From: Mediterranea massiliensis
GTDB lineage: Bacteria > Bacteroidota > Bacteroidia > Bacteroidales > Bacteroidaceae
Direction: 5' to 3'
Assembly: GCF_900128475.1 (NCBI RefSeq)
Contig: NZ_LT635838.1
Location: 498,536 to 562,535, forward strand
Length of the DNA stretch: 64,000 nt
Below, piece by piece: positions 33,846-43,236 of the stretch. The first letter of the stretch is position 1. Every line of letters begins with the position of its first letter. The notes below the pieces were generated by a model. That model worked only from the letters and a program-made list of their open reading frames with translations. It was not told the DNA's origin and searched no databases. The translations under genes and the position numbers were made by a program.

Positions 33846-35441
33846 ATGGAAGAAAAGACACTATACATCAAGCCGCAACAGCTGCACGAAGAGATGCGCC
33901 GGTTGCGCGACGAAGAAAAGATGGACTTCCTGGAAAGCCTGACGGGCATGGACTGGGGAGTACCTGACGAAAAAGACGCGGAAGGTACCCTCAGAGGCCT
34001 GGGCGTAGTCTACCACCTGGAGTCGACCGGGAGCGGGAAACGGGTCGTTGTGAAGACGTCGACCCTCGACCGCCTGCACCCCGAACTGCCCTCCATGACC
34101 GACCTGTGGAAAGGCGCCGAGCTGCCCGAACGCGAGGTGTACGACTTCTTCGGCATCCTCTTTGTGGGACACCCCGACATGCGACGCCTCTTCCTGCGCA
34201 ACGACTGGGTGGGCTACCCCCTGCGCAAGGACAACGACCCGCAGAAGGAGAACCCCCTGCGCATGACCAACGAGGAAACCGTCGACACCACCTACGAAAT
34301 CAAGACCACCCAGGACGGCGAGCTGACCGAAGAGGAAACGGTGCTCTTCGGCGACGACGAATACGTGGTGAACATCGGCCCCCAACACCCCGCCACGCAC
34401 GGCGTGCTCCGCTTCCGCGTGTCGCTCGAGGGCGAGAACATCCACAAGATTGACGTGAACTGCGGATACATCCACCGCGGCATCGAGAAGATGAACGAGA
34501 GCCTGACCTACCCCCAGACACTGGCCCTGACCGACCGTCTGGACTACCTGGGCGCCATGCAGAACCGCCACGCCCTGTGCATGTGCATCGAGAAGGCCAT
34601 GGGCGTGGAAGTGAGTCCCCGCGTACAATACATCCGCACCATCATGGACGAGCTGCAGCGCATCGACTCGCACATCCTGTTCTTCTCCTGCCTCTGCCAG
34701 GACCTGGGCGCCACGACAGCCTTCCTCTATGGCTTCCGCGACCGCGAGAAGGTGCTCGACATCTTCGAGGAGACCTGCGGCGGACGCCTCATCCTGAACT
34801 ACAACACCATCGGCGGCGTGCAGGCCGACCTCCATCCCAACTTCGTGAAGCGCGTCAAGGAGTTCATCCCCTACATGCGCCACAACCTGCAGGAATACCA
34901 CGACATCTTCACGGGCAACATCATCGCCCAGCAGCGCCTCAAAGGCATCGGCGTGCTGAGCCGCGAAGACGCCATCTCCTTCGGAGCGACAGGGGGTACG
35001 GGCCGTGCCAGCGGATGGGCGTGCGACGTACGCAAGCGCATGCCCTACGGCGTCTACGACCAGGTAGAGTTCAAGCAGATTGTCCGCACCGAAGGCGACT
35101 GCTTCGCCCGCTACATGGTGCGCATGGACGAAATCGAAGAGAGCCTCCACATCATCGAGCAGCTCATCGACAACATCCCCGAAGGTCCCTATCAGGAAAA
35201 GATGAAACCCATCATCCGCGTGCCCGAAGGCAGCTGGTATGCCGCCGTCGAAGGTAGCCGCGGCGAGTTTGGCGTCTACCTCGAGAGCCGTGGCGACAAG
35301 ACTCCCTACCGTCTGCACTACCGTGCCACAGGCCTGCCGCTGGTGGGTACAGTGAACACCATCTGCCGCGGCGCGAAGATTGCCGACCTCATCGCCATCG
35401 GAGGTACGCTGGACTATGTGGTGCCCGACATCGACAGATAA
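33846..35441 (+). CDS. nuoCD: NADH-quinone oxidoreductase subunit C/D (fused)
   Basis: 531 residues from MEEKTLYIKPQQLHEEM; the ATG at 33834 lies within the nuoB repeat tail and is less likely. Residues 1-~125 are NuoC (FYGILFVGHPDMRRLFL-type segment here FFGILFVGHPDMRRLFL), residues ~165-531 NuoD with NIGPQHPATHGVLRF and the C-terminal VVPDIDR. These are peripheral-arm subunits; NuoD forms part of the quinone site. The C-D fusion is known in Bacteroidota and some enterobacteria. Confidence 0.95.
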   Translation: MEEKTLYIKPQQLHEEMRRLRDEEKMDFLESLTGMDWGVPDEKDAEGTLRGLGVVYHLESTGSGKRVVVKTSTLDRLHPELPSMTDLWKGAELPEREVYDFFGILFVGHPDMRRLFLRNDWVGYPLRKDNDPQKENPLRMTNEETVDTTYEIKTTQDGELTEEETVLFGDDEYVVNIGPQHPATHGVLRFRVSLEGENIHKIDVNCGYIHRGIEKMNESLTYPQTLALTDRLDYLGAMQNRHALCMCIEKAMGVEVSPRVQYIRTIMDELQRIDSHILFFSCLCQDLGATTAFLYGFRDREKVLDIFEETCGGRLILNYNTIGGVQADLHPNFVKRVKEFIPYMRHNLQEYHDIFTGNIIAQQRLKGIGVLSREDAISFGATGGTGRASGWACDVRKRMPYGVYDQVEFKQIVRTEGDCFARYMVRMDEIEESLHIIEQLIDNIPEGPYQEKMKPIIRVPEGSWYAAVEGSRGEFGVYLESRGDKTPYRLHYRATGLPLVGTVNTICRGAKIADLIAIGGTLDYVVPDIDR

Positions 35442-35442
35442 T

Positions 35443-35524
35443 CAATGGAGAATGGAAAATGGAGAATGGGAAATGGCTTGCCAGCCGCCCATTCTCAATT
35501 ATCAATTATCAATTATCAATTCAA
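35443..35524. repeat. ATGGAGA / CAATTAT repeat element between nuoCD and nuoH
   Basis: ATGGAGAATGGAAAATGGAG arm, core GGCTTGCCAGCCGCCC, arm of ATCAATT units. Intercistronic. Confidence 0.75.
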
Positions 35525-35527
35525 TAA

Positions 35528-36604
35528 ATGTTTGACTTTAGTATTGTAACAAGCTGGATACACCAAATGCTGACCTCCCTGATGCCCGAAGGGCTGGCGG
35601 TCTTCATCGAGTGTGTCGTCATAGGCGTGTGCATCGTGCTGATGTATGCCATCCTCGCCATCGTCCTGATCTACATGGAGCGCAAGGTGTGCGCCTTCTT
35701 CCAGTGCCGCATCGGCCCGAACCGCGTGGGCAAATATGGCTCCCTGCAGGTGTTCTGCGACGTGTTCAAGATGCTCACCAAGGAAATCTTCACCCCCAAG
35801 GGCGCCGACCGCTTCCTCTACAACCTGGCCCCCTACATGGTGATACTGGCCTCGTTCCTCACCTTCGCCTGCCTGCCCATGAACAAGGGGCTGGAGGTGC
35901 TCGACTTCAACGTAGGCATCTTCTTCCTGCTCTCAGCCTCGAGCATCGGCGTGGTGGGCATCCTGCTGGCCGGCTGGAGTTCCAACAACAAGTTCTCGCT
36001 CATCGGCGCCATGCGAAGCGGCGCGCAGATCGTGAGCTACGAGCTGTCCGTGGGCATGAGCATCCTCACCATGGTCGTGCTGACGGGCACCTTGCAGATC
36101 TCGGAAATCGTGGGCGGACAGGCCGACGGCTGGCTCATCTTCAAGGGCCACATCCCCGCCGCCATCGCCTTCCTCATCTACCTCATCGCCGGCAATGCCG
36201 AGTGTAACCGCGGCCCCTTCGACCTGCCCGAGGCCGAAAGCGAGCTGACCGCCGGCTACCACACGGAGTATAGCGGCATGCACTTCGGCTTCTACTACCT
36301 GGCCGAGTATCTGAACCTCTTCATCGTAGCCGCCGTGGCCGCCACCGTCTTCCTGGGCGGATGGATGCCCTTCCACATCGCAGGGCTGGACGGCTTCAAC
36401 GCGGTGATGGACTACATCCCCGGCTTCGTGTGGTTCTTTGCCAAGGCCTTCTTCGTCGTCTTCCTCATGATGTGGATGCGATGGACCTTCCCCCGTCTGC
36501 GCATCGACCAGATACTGACGCTGGAGTGGAAATACCTCATCCCCCTCTCCATGCTCAACCTGCTGCTCATGAGCGTACTCGTGGCTTACGGGCTGCACTT
36601 CTAA
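35528..36604 (+). CDS. nuoH: NADH-quinone oxidoreductase subunit H
   Basis: 358 residues with about eight membrane helices. [30 protein letters not shown] and the [20 protein letters not shown] loop are diagnostic for NuoH, which joins the membrane arm to the quinone chamber. It follows nuoCD after an 86-bp repeat-containing gap. Confidence 0.96.
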   Translation: MFDFSIVTSWIHQMLTSLMPEGLAVFIECVVIGVCIVLMYAILAIVLIYMERKVCAFFQCRIGPNRVGKYGSLQVFCDVFKMLTKEIFTPKGADRFLYNLAPYMVILASFLTFACLPMNKGLEVLDFNVGIFFLLSASSIGVVGILLAGWSSNNKFSLIGAMRSGAQIVSYELSVGMSILTMVVLTGTLQISEIVGGQADGWLIFKGHIPAAIAFLIYLIAGNAECNRGPFDLPEAESELTAGYHTEYSGMHFGFYYLAEYLNLFIVAAVAATVFLGGWMPFHIAGLDGFNAVMDYIPGFVWFFAKAFFVVFLMMWMRWTFPRLRIDQILTLEWKYLIPLSMLNLLLMSVLVAYGLHF

Positions 36605-36647
36605 AGATAACCAGGTATTAGGTATAAAAAATTATCATTCAGCAATA

Positions 36648-37121
36648 ATGGAAAATAACAACACTTATTTCAGCAGCTTCTTCAAGGGCATCAAAAGCCT
36701 CTCTGTCGGCCTGAAGACCACCATGCGCGAGTTCTTCACGCCCAAGGTGACCGAACAGTACCCTGAAAACCGCAAGGAGCTCAAGATGTTCGACCGTTTC
36801 CGCGGCACGCTCGTCATGCCCCACAACGAACGCAACGAGCACCATTGCGTGGCGTGCGGCCTGTGCCAGATGGCCTGCCCCAACGGCACCATCCACGTGA
36901 CCAGCGAAACCGTCGAGACGGAAGACGGCAAAAAGAAGAAAGTGCTGGCCAAGTATGAGTACAACCTCGGCTCGTGCATGTTCTGCCAGCTCTGCGTCAA
37001 CGCGTGCCCCCACGGCGCCATCACCTTCGACCAAAACTTCGAGCATGCCGTGTTCGACCGTTCGAAACTCATCCTTACCCTCAACCACCCGGGCAGCCAC
37101 GTGGAAGAGAAAAAAAACTAA
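36648..37121 (+). CDS. nuoI: NADH-quinone oxidoreductase subunit I (ferredoxin-like)
   Basis: 157 residues with two 4Fe-4S motifs: C67-x2-C70-x2-C73-x3-C77 (CVACGLCQMACP) and C110-x2-C113-x2-C116-x3-C120 (CMFCQLCVNACP). It relays electrons within the peripheral arm. In a complex without NuoEFG this subunit and its neighbours would be near the electron entry point. Confidence 0.95.
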   Translation: MENNNTYFSSFFKGIKSLSVGLKTTMREFFTPKVTEQYPENRKELKMFDRFRGTLVMPHNERNEHHCVACGLCQMACPNGTIHVTSETVETEDGKKKKVLAKYEYNLGSCMFCQLCVNACPHGAITFDQNFEHAVFDRSKLILTLNHPGSHVEEKKN

Positions 37122-37143
37122 CCATTAACCCTTCAGAAAGAAA

Positions 37144-37656
37144 ATGGAAATAACTCTTGAAACAGTAGTATTCTACTTCCTGGCGGCCTTCATCACCGTG
37201 TTCTCCCTGCTGACGGTGACCACCACCCGCATGGTGCGCTCGGCCACCTACCTGCTGTTCGTGCTCTTCGGCACGGCCGGCATCTACTTCCTCCTGGGAT
37301 ACACCTTCCTGGGGTCGGTACAGATCATGGTGTACGCAGGCGGCATCGTCGTGCTCTACGTCTTCTCCATCCTGCTCACCAGCGGCGAGGGCGACAAGGC
37401 CATCAAGCTGAGCCGGAGCAAGTTTCTGGCCGGACTGGGCACCACGCTCGCGGGTGCCGTCATCGTACTCTTCATCACCCTGAAGCACAAGTTCCTGGCC
37501 ACCACCGACCTGCAACCCATCGAGGTCAGCTTCGACACCATCGGCCAGCAGATGTTCAGCAGTGACAAATACGGCTACCTGCTGCCCTTCGAGGCTGTCA
37601 GCCTCCTGTTGCTGGCCTGCATCGTAGGCGGCCTGCTCATTGCACGAAAGAGATAA
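37144..37656 (+). CDS. nuoJ: NADH-quinone oxidoreductase subunit J
   Basis: 170 residues, five membrane helices. MVRSATYLLFVLFGTAGIYFLLGYTFLGSVQIMVYAGGI is the conserved NuoJ core, with the pi-bulge helix region around VYAGGIVVLYVF. 22 bp after nuoI. (Motif described in two overlapping pieces: residues about 31-48 and 49-70.). Confidence 0.92.
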   Translation: MEITLETVVFYFLAAFITVFSLLTVTTTRMVRSATYLLFVLFGTAGIYFLLGYTFLGSVQIMVYAGGIVVLYVFSILLTSGEGDKAIKLSRSKFLAGLGTTLAGAVIVLFITLKHKFLATTDLQPIEVSFDTIGQQMFSSDKYGYLLPFEAVSLLLLACIVGGLLIARKR

Positions 37657-37680
37657 CAATACTTAAAAAGACAACGACTT

Positions 37681-37989
37681 ATGATACACATGGAATATTA
37701 CCTGATCGTGTCGGCCATCATGTTCTTCGCAGGCATCTACGGATTCTTTACCCGACGCAACACCCTGGCCATCCTGATCTCCATCGAGCTGATACTGAAC
37801 GCCACGGACATCAACTTCGCCGTGTTCAACCGTTTCCTGTTTCCCGGCAGCCTGGAGGGCTACTTCTTCGCCCTGTTCTCCATCGCCATCTCGGCGGCAG
37901 AAACGGCCATCGCCATTGCCATCATGATCAATATCTACCGCAACATACGCAGCATTCAGGTGAACAAGCTGGACGAGCTGAAGTGGTGA
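37681..37989 (+). CDS. nuoK: NADH-quinone oxidoreductase subunit K
   Basis: 102 residues with three helices; the second start at 37690 (MEYYLIVSAIMFF) is also plausible and closer to the usual N terminus. GFFTRRNTLAILISIELILN carries the conserved glutamate of the proton path, and AISAAETAIAIAI the second. 24 bp after nuoJ. Confidence 0.94.
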   Translation: MIHMEYYLIVSAIMFFAGIYGFFTRRNTLAILISIELILNATDINFAVFNRFLFPGSLEGYFFALFSIAISAAETAIAIAIMINIYRNIRSIQVNKLDELKW

Positions 37990-38050
37990 TTTTGATGTAT
38001 TAGGTTTTAGGTATTAGGTTTTAATTTTAAAAATTCAATGATCCATTAGT

Positions 38051-39937
38051 ATGGAATATACAATTCTTATCCTCCTTCTTCCATTCCTCTCTTTCCTCAC
38101 GCTGGGAATCGGGGGCAAATGGATGTCACACCGCACGGCGGGACTCATCGGCACGGTGGTGCTGGGCGTCGTTGCCGTACTGTCGTACCTCACGGCAGGA
38201 ATGTATTTCACGGCTCCCCGCCTGGCCGACGGCACGTATGCCACGCTGATGCCCTACAACTTCCGCTGGCTGCCCTTCACCGAGAACCTGAGCATCGACT
38301 TGGGTATCCTGCTCGACCCCATCTCGGTGGTGATGCTCATCGTCATCTCGACCGTCAGCCTGATGGTACACATCTACTCCTTCGGCTACATGAAGGGTGA
38401 ACGGGGCTTCCAGCGCTACTACGCCTTCCTGTCGCTCTTCACCATGTCCATGCTGGGCCTGGTAGTGGCCACGAACATCTTCCAGATGTACCTCTTCTGG
38501 GAGCTGGTGGGCGTATCGTCGTACCTGCTCATCGGTTTCTACTATACCAAGCCGGCCGCCATCGCCGCTTCGAAGAAAGCGTTCATCGTGACGCGCTTCG
38601 CCGACCTGGGCTTCCTCATCGGTATCCTGGTGTATGGCTACTACGTAGGCACGTATACCTTCACACCCACTGAAATGGCTCTGGCCAAAGGCGGCATGAT
38701 GCTTCCGCTGGCCTTGGGGCTGATGTTCATCGGCGGTGCGGGCAAAAGTGCCATGTTCCCCCTGCACATCTGGCTGCCCGACGCCATGGAGGGTCCGACA
38801 CCCGTCAGCGCCCTCATCCATGCCGCCACGATGGTGGTAGCGGGTGTCTATCTGGTGGCCCGCATGTTCCCGCTGTTCATCGCCTATGCGCCCGACACGC
38901 TTCACATCGTGGCCTACGTGGGTGCCTTCACCGCCTTCTATGCGGCCTCGGTAGCCTGCGTGCAGAGCGACATCAAGCGTGTGCTGGCCTTCTCCACCAT
39001 TTCGCAGATCGGCTTCATGATGGTGGCCCTCGGCGTATGCACCTCGGCCGACCCTCACGAAGGCGGCTTGGGTTACATGGCCGGCATGTTCCACCTCTTC
39101 ACACACGCCATGTTCAAGGCCCTGCTCTTCCTCGGCGCGGGCAGCATCATCCATGCCGTCCACAGCAACGAGATGTCGGCCATGGGAGGCCTGCGCAAGT
39201 ATATGCCTGTCACACACTGGACGTTCCTCATCGCCTGTCTGGCCATAGCGGGTATTCCTCCCTTCTCGGGCTTCTTCTCGAAGGACGAGATTCTGACTGC
39301 CTGCTTCCAGTTCAGCCCGGCCATGGGATGGATCATGACGATTATCGCCGCCATGACGGCCTTCTATATGTTCCGCCTCTATTGCGGCATCTTCTGGGGT
39401 AAGGAGAACAAGGAGCTGCATGCCGAACACACGCCGCACGAAAGCCCGTTGAGCATGACCTTCCCGCTGGTTGTCCTGGCCGCCATTACGGTAGTGGCCG
39501 GCTTCATTCCTTTCGGACATTTCGTTTCGTCCAACGGACACTCCTACGACATCCATCTGGATACGCAGGTCATGCTGACCAGCATCATCATCGCAGTGAT
39601 AGCCATCGCACTGGCCGTCAGCATCTATGCCCGCAGCAAGCAGCCTGTGGCCGACGCCCTGCAACGCCGCTTCCGTGGCTTGTGGACAGCTGCCTACCAC
39701 CGCTTCTACATTGACGAGATTTATCAGTTCATCACGCACAAGATCATCTTCGGATGCATCAGCCGCCCCATCGCCTGGTGGGACCGTCACGTGGTGGACG
39801 GCTTCTTCAACTTCCTGGCCTGGAGCGCCGACGCTACGAGCGACGAGATCCGTGGCCTGCAAAGCGGACGCGTTCAGCAATATGCCCTGGTCTTCCTGCT
39901 GGGAGCACTGGCATTGATACTTATTTTAATTATATAA
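38051..39937 (+). CDS. nuoL: NADH-quinone oxidoreductase subunit L
   Basis: 628 residues, antiporter-like subunit with about 14-16 helices. LFWELVGVSSYLLIGFYY, the proton-channel lysine region GGAGKSAMFPLHIWLPDAME, and HAATMVVAGVYLVAR are typical. The C-terminal part includes the lateral-helix region and final anchor. A 61-bp gap with AT-rich direct repeats (TATTAGGTTTTAGG) separates it from nuoK. Confidence 0.96.
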   Translation: MEYTILILLLPFLSFLTLGIGGKWMSHRTAGLIGTVVLGVVAVLSYLTAGMYFTAPRLADGTYATLMPYNFRWLPFTENLSIDLGILLDPISVVMLIVISTVSLMVHIYSFGYMKGERGFQRYYAFLSLFTMSMLGLVVATNIFQMYLFWELVGVSSYLLIGFYYTKPAAIAASKKAFIVTRFADLGFLIGILVYGYYVGTYTFTPTEMALAKGGMMLPLALGLMFIGGAGKSAMFPLHIWLPDAMEGPTPVSALIHAATMVVAGVYLVARMFPLFIAYAPDTLHIVAYVGAFTAFYAASVACVQSDIKRVLAFSTISQIGFMMVALGVCTSADPHEGGLGYMAGMFHLFTHAMFKALLFLGAGSIIHAVHSNEMSAMGGLRKYMPVTHWTFLIACLAIAGIPPFSGFFSKDEILTACFQFSPAMGWIMTIIAAMTAFYMFRLYCGIFWGKENKELHAEHTPHESPLSMTFPLVVLAAITVVAGFIPFGHFVSSNGHSYDIHLDTQVMLTSIIIAVIAIALAVSIYARSKQPVADALQRRFRGLWTAAYHRFYIDEIYQFITHKIIFGCISRPIAWWDRHVVDGFFNFLAWSADATSDEIRGLQSGRVQQYALVFLLGALALILILII

Positions 39938-40016
39938 TGGAAAATGGAGAATGGAACTAAGCGTCCATTTTCAACTTTTCATTTTCAATTGTCAATTATC
40001 AATTTTCAATTAATAA
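39938..40016. repeat. ATGGAAAATGG / CAATTTTC repeat element between nuoL and nuoM
   Basis: ATGGAAAATGGAGAATGG arm, short core AACTAAGCG, then TTTTCAATT-type units to the nuoM start. Confidence 0.75.
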
Positions 40017-40017
40017 A

Positions 40018-41502
40018 ATGAATTTCTTATCCTTATTCGTTCTGATTCCCCTGCTGATGCTGCTCGGCCTGTGGCTGGCACGAGGCATCAACCAGATACG
40101 CACCGTGATGGTGACGGGAGCTTCGGCCCTGCTCGTACTGGCAGGCGTGCTCACCGTGATGTATCTCAACGCCCGCCATGGCGGCGCTACAGACGAAATG
40201 CTGTTTTGTGCCGACGTCGCCTGGTATCCCGCCCTCAACATCCACTACTCCGTGGGCGTGGACGGCATATCGGTGGCCATGCTGCTGCTTTCGTCCATCA
40301 TCGTCTTTACAGGTACCTTCGCCTCGTGGAGACTCCAGCCGCTCACCAAGGAATACTTCCTGTGGTTCACCTTCCTGTCGCTGGGCGTATTCGGCTTCTT
40401 CATTTCGACCGACCTCTTCACCATGTTCATGTTCTATGAAGTGGCCCTGATACCGATGTACCTGCTTATCGGCGTATGGGGTTCGGGACGCAAGGAATAC
40501 TCCGCCATGAAGCTGACGCTGATGCTGATGGGTGGTTCGGCCTTCCTGCTGATAGGCATCCTGGGCATCTACTATGGCAGCGGTGCCACAACGATGAACC
40601 TCAACGAAATAGCTGCCCTGCACAACATTCCCGTCGAGCAGCAGCGCATCTGGTTCCCGCTCACCTTCCTGGGCTTCGGCGTACTGGGAGCTCTCTTCCC
40701 CTTCCACACCTGGAGCCCCGACGGTCATGCATCGGCCCCCACAGCCGTATCCATGCTCCACGCCGGTGTACTGATGAAACTGGGAGGCTACGGCTGCTTC
40801 CGCATCGCCATGTACCTGATGCCCGAAGCCGCCAACGAACTGGGATGGATCTTCCTGATACTGACCGGCATCTCGGTTGTCTACGGTGCCTTCTCGGCCT
40901 GCGTACAGACCGACTTGAAATACATCAACGCCTACTCCTCCGTAAGCCACTGCGGCCTGGTGCTCTTTGCCATCCTGATGATGAACCAGACGGCCTGCAC
41001 GGGTGCGGTGCTGCAGATGTTGAGCCACGGTCTGATGACGGCCCTCTTCTTTGCCCTCATCGGTATGATCTACGGTCGTACACACACCCGCGACATCCGC
41101 GAGCTGTCGGGCCTGATGAAAATCATGCCTTTCCTCTCCGTGTGCTACGTCATTGCCGGTTTGGCCAACCTGGGCTTGCCGGGCTTGAGCGGCTTCATCG
41201 CTGAGATGACCATCTTCAACGGTGCCTTCCAGCACGTCGATGTCTTCCACCGCACATGGACGGTGATTGCCTGCTGCAGCATCGTCATCACCGCCGTCTA
41301 CATCCTGCGCCTGGTGGGCAAGATACTCTACGGCACCTGCACCAACCAGCATCATCTGACACTGACCGATGCCACGTGGGACGAACGCACGGCGGTCATC
41401 ATCCTCATTGTCTGCGTAGCTGCCCTGGGTATGGCTCCGTGGTGGATCAGCGGTATGATAGGCGACAGTGTACTGCCCATCGTAAATGTTATTAATGGAT
41501 AA
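40018..41502 (+). CDS. nuoM: NADH-quinone oxidoreductase subunit M
   Basis: 494 residues, antiporter-like. YSVGVDGISVAMLLLSSII, the essential glutamate in FYEVALIPMYLLIGVWG, PFHTWSPDGHASAPTAVSML and HAGVLMKLGGYG are NuoM signatures. It pumps protons in the membrane arm. Repeat elements flank it on both sides. Confidence 0.96.
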   Translation: MNFLSLFVLIPLLMLLGLWLARGINQIRTVMVTGASALLVLAGVLTVMYLNARHGGATDEMLFCADVAWYPALNIHYSVGVDGISVAMLLLSSIIVFTGTFASWRLQPLTKEYFLWFTFLSLGVFGFFISTDLFTMFMFYEVALIPMYLLIGVWGSGRKEYSAMKLTLMLMGGSAFLLIGILGIYYGSGATTMNLNEIAALHNIPVEQQRIWFPLTFLGFGVLGALFPFHTWSPDGHASAPTAVSMLHAGVLMKLGGYGCFRIAMYLMPEAANELGWIFLILTGISVVYGAFSACVQTDLKYINAYSSVSHCGLVLFAILMMNQTACTGAVLQMLSHGLMTALFFALIGMIYGRTHTRDIRELSGLMKIMPFLSVCYVIAGLANLGLPGLSGFIAEMTIFNGAFQHVDVFHRTWTVIACCSIVITAVYILRLVGKILYGTCTNQHHLTLTDATWDERTAVIILIVCVAALGMAPWWISGMIGDSVLPIVNVING

Positions 41503-41590
41503 TTGAAAATGGAGAATTGAAAATTAACAATCCATTTTCAGTTCTCCATTCAATAATTCTCAATTTTCAAATTTCAATTCTCAGTTAACA
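41503..41590. repeat. AATTGAAAATGG / CCATTTTC repeat element between nuoM and nuoN
   Basis: AATTGAAAATGGAGAATTGA, core AAATTAACAA, then CCATTTTCAG and TTCAATTCTC-type units. Intercistronic. Confidence 0.75.
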
Positions 41591-41592
41591 AA

Positions 41593-43032
41593 ATGGATTA
41601 CAGTCAATTTCTCGTGATGAAAGAAGAGCTGTCGCTGATAGCCGTCATCCTCATCCTCTTCATAGCCGACCTGTTCATGAGCCCCGATGCCCACAAGCGT
41701 GACGGACGGCCTGTACTGAACACCATGCTCCCCGTGGTCCTGCTGGCGCTGCACACGCTGGTGACCATCGTCCCCGGCCCCGTGGCCGACGCATTCGGAG
41801 GCATGTACCACAATTCACCCATCCAGCACATCGTGAAGTCCATCCTGAGCATCGGTACCCTTATCGTTTTCCTTATGGCCCACGAATGGATGCGCCGCCC
41901 CGACACGGTTCTCAAGCAGGGTGAATTCTACTTCCTCACCCTCTCTACCCTGCTGGGCATGTATCTGATGATATCCGCCGGCCACTTCCTGATGTTCTTC
42001 ATCGGCCTGGAGACGGCCAGCGTGCCGATGGCCGCCCTGGTAGCCTTCGACAAATACCGCCACCACTCGGCTGAAGCCGGTGCCAAGTATATCCTGACGG
42101 CTCTCTTTGCCAGCGGCCTGCTGCTCTATGGCATCTCGCTCATCTATGGCACGGTAGGCACCCTTTATTTCAACGACGTACCTGCACACCTGGACGGCAG
42201 CCCCTTGCAAGTGATGGCCATCGTGTTCTTCCTGGCCGGCATGGGCTTCAAGATTTCACTCGTGCCCTTCCACCTCTGGACGGCCGATGTCTATCAGGGT
42301 GCCCCCTCTACCGTGACGGCCTACCTGAGTGTCGTATCCAAAGGTTCGGCCGCCTTCGTGCTGATGACCATACTTATCAAGGTGTTCGCTCCGATGGCTG
42401 CCCAATGGCAGGAAGCCCTCTACTGGCTCATCATCGCCTCCATTACGCTGGCCAACCTCTTTGCCCTGCGTCAGGAGAACTTGAAGCGTCTGATGGCCTT
42501 CTCCAGTATCTCACAGGCCGGTTACATCATGCTGGGTGTCATCGCAGGCAGTGCGCAGGGTATGACGTCACTGGTCTACTACGTGCTCATCTACCTCTTC
42601 GCCAACCTGGGCGTGTTTACCGTCATCACCATCGTGGCCCTGCGTGCCCATAAGTTCACGCTCGAAGAGTATAACGGGCTCTACACCACCAATCCGCGTC
42701 TGGCATTCCTCATGACGCTCTGCCTGTTCTCCCTGGCCGGTATCCCGCCGTTCGCAGGTTTCTTCTCGAAGTTCTTTATCTTCGCGGCAGCCTTCGAGAG
42801 CGGATTCCATCTGCTGGTGTTCATCGCCCTGGCCAACACGGTTATCTCGCTCTACTACTACCTGCGCATTGTCAAGGCCATGTACATCAACAAGAGCGAC
42901 GAGCCCATTGCCGCCTTCCGCAGCGACAACTACACGCGTGCCGCCCTGCTCATCTGCACCCTGGGCATCACGCTGCTGAGCATCGTCAGCGCTTCCTACG
43001 AGAGCATCGGCCACTACGCCTTCGGCATGTAA
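41593..43032 (+). CDS. nuoN: NADH-quinone oxidoreductase subunit N
   Basis: 479 residues, third antiporter-like subunit. [20 protein letters not shown] holds the conserved glutamate; [20 protein letters not shown] and [17 protein letters not shown] are typical of NuoN. Last gene of the nuo cluster, followed by a GC-rich inverted repeat. No nuoE, nuoF or nuoG occurs in the cluster. Confidence 0.95.
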   Translation: MDYSQFLVMKEELSLIAVILILFIADLFMSPDAHKRDGRPVLNTMLPVVLLALHTLVTIVPGPVADAFGGMYHNSPIQHIVKSILSIGTLIVFLMAHEWMRRPDTVLKQGEFYFLTLSTLLGMYLMISAGHFLMFFIGLETASVPMAALVAFDKYRHHSAEAGAKYILTALFASGLLLYGISLIYGTVGTLYFNDVPAHLDGSPLQVMAIVFFLAGMGFKISLVPFHLWTADVYQGAPSTVTAYLSVVSKGSAAFVLMTILIKVFAPMAAQWQEALYWLIIASITLANLFALRQENLKRLMAFSSISQAGYIMLGVIAGSAQGMTSLVYYVLIYLFANLGVFTVITIVALRAHKFTLEEYNGLYTTNPRLAFLMTLCLFSLAGIPPFAGFFSKFFIFAAAFESGFHLLVFIALANTVISLYYYLRIVKAMYINKSDEPIAAFRSDNYTRAALLICTLGITLLSIVSASYESIGHYAFGM

Positions 43033-43057
43033 ACGTCATCCCCCTATCATTCAAGGC

Positions 43058-43111
43058 TTCGCGCCCGCAAGTCCGGCTTCTGAAATCAAGAACCTGATTT
43101 GCGGGCGCGAA
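43058..43111 (+). terminator. GC-rich inverted repeat after nuoN
   Basis: TTCGCGCCCGCAA at 43058-43070 pairs perfectly with TTGCGGGCGCGAA at 43099-43111, 28-base loop, no T-run. Probably ends the nuo transcript. Confidence 0.6.
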
Positions 43112-43140
43112 CCGTTCCTATACCAGCGCCTGTCATATTC

Positions 43141-43209
43141 TTGTAACGCTTCCGAAACAGACATGTACCTGCCGTGTAACGGCCCTGTAACTTGCTCTCC
43201 CCATCTTTG
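43141..43209 (+). promoter_or_regulatory. Pho-box-like 11-bp phased array and -7 element before the TonB receptor
   Basis: Seven-base words at exact 11-bp steps: TTGTAAC 43141, CCGAAAC 43152, ATGTACC 43163, GTGTAAC 43174, CTGTAAC 43185. The last ends 10 bp before a -7-like CATCTTTG at 43202-43209. Seven-base direct repeats with four-base spacers placed where a -35/-33 box would be is the design of PhoB-type sites. The start of the gene is at 43237. Confidence 0.55.
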
Positions 43210-43236
43210 CAGCGGAAAAAGAAACGCATAACAAAG

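Noticed and set aside
38126..39880. Long antisense frames over nuoL (584 codons) and over dxs (638 codons) and nuoM (440 codons)
   Set aside because: They are His/Gly/Asp-rich complements of GC-rich codons on the other strand with no domain, start context or promoter.
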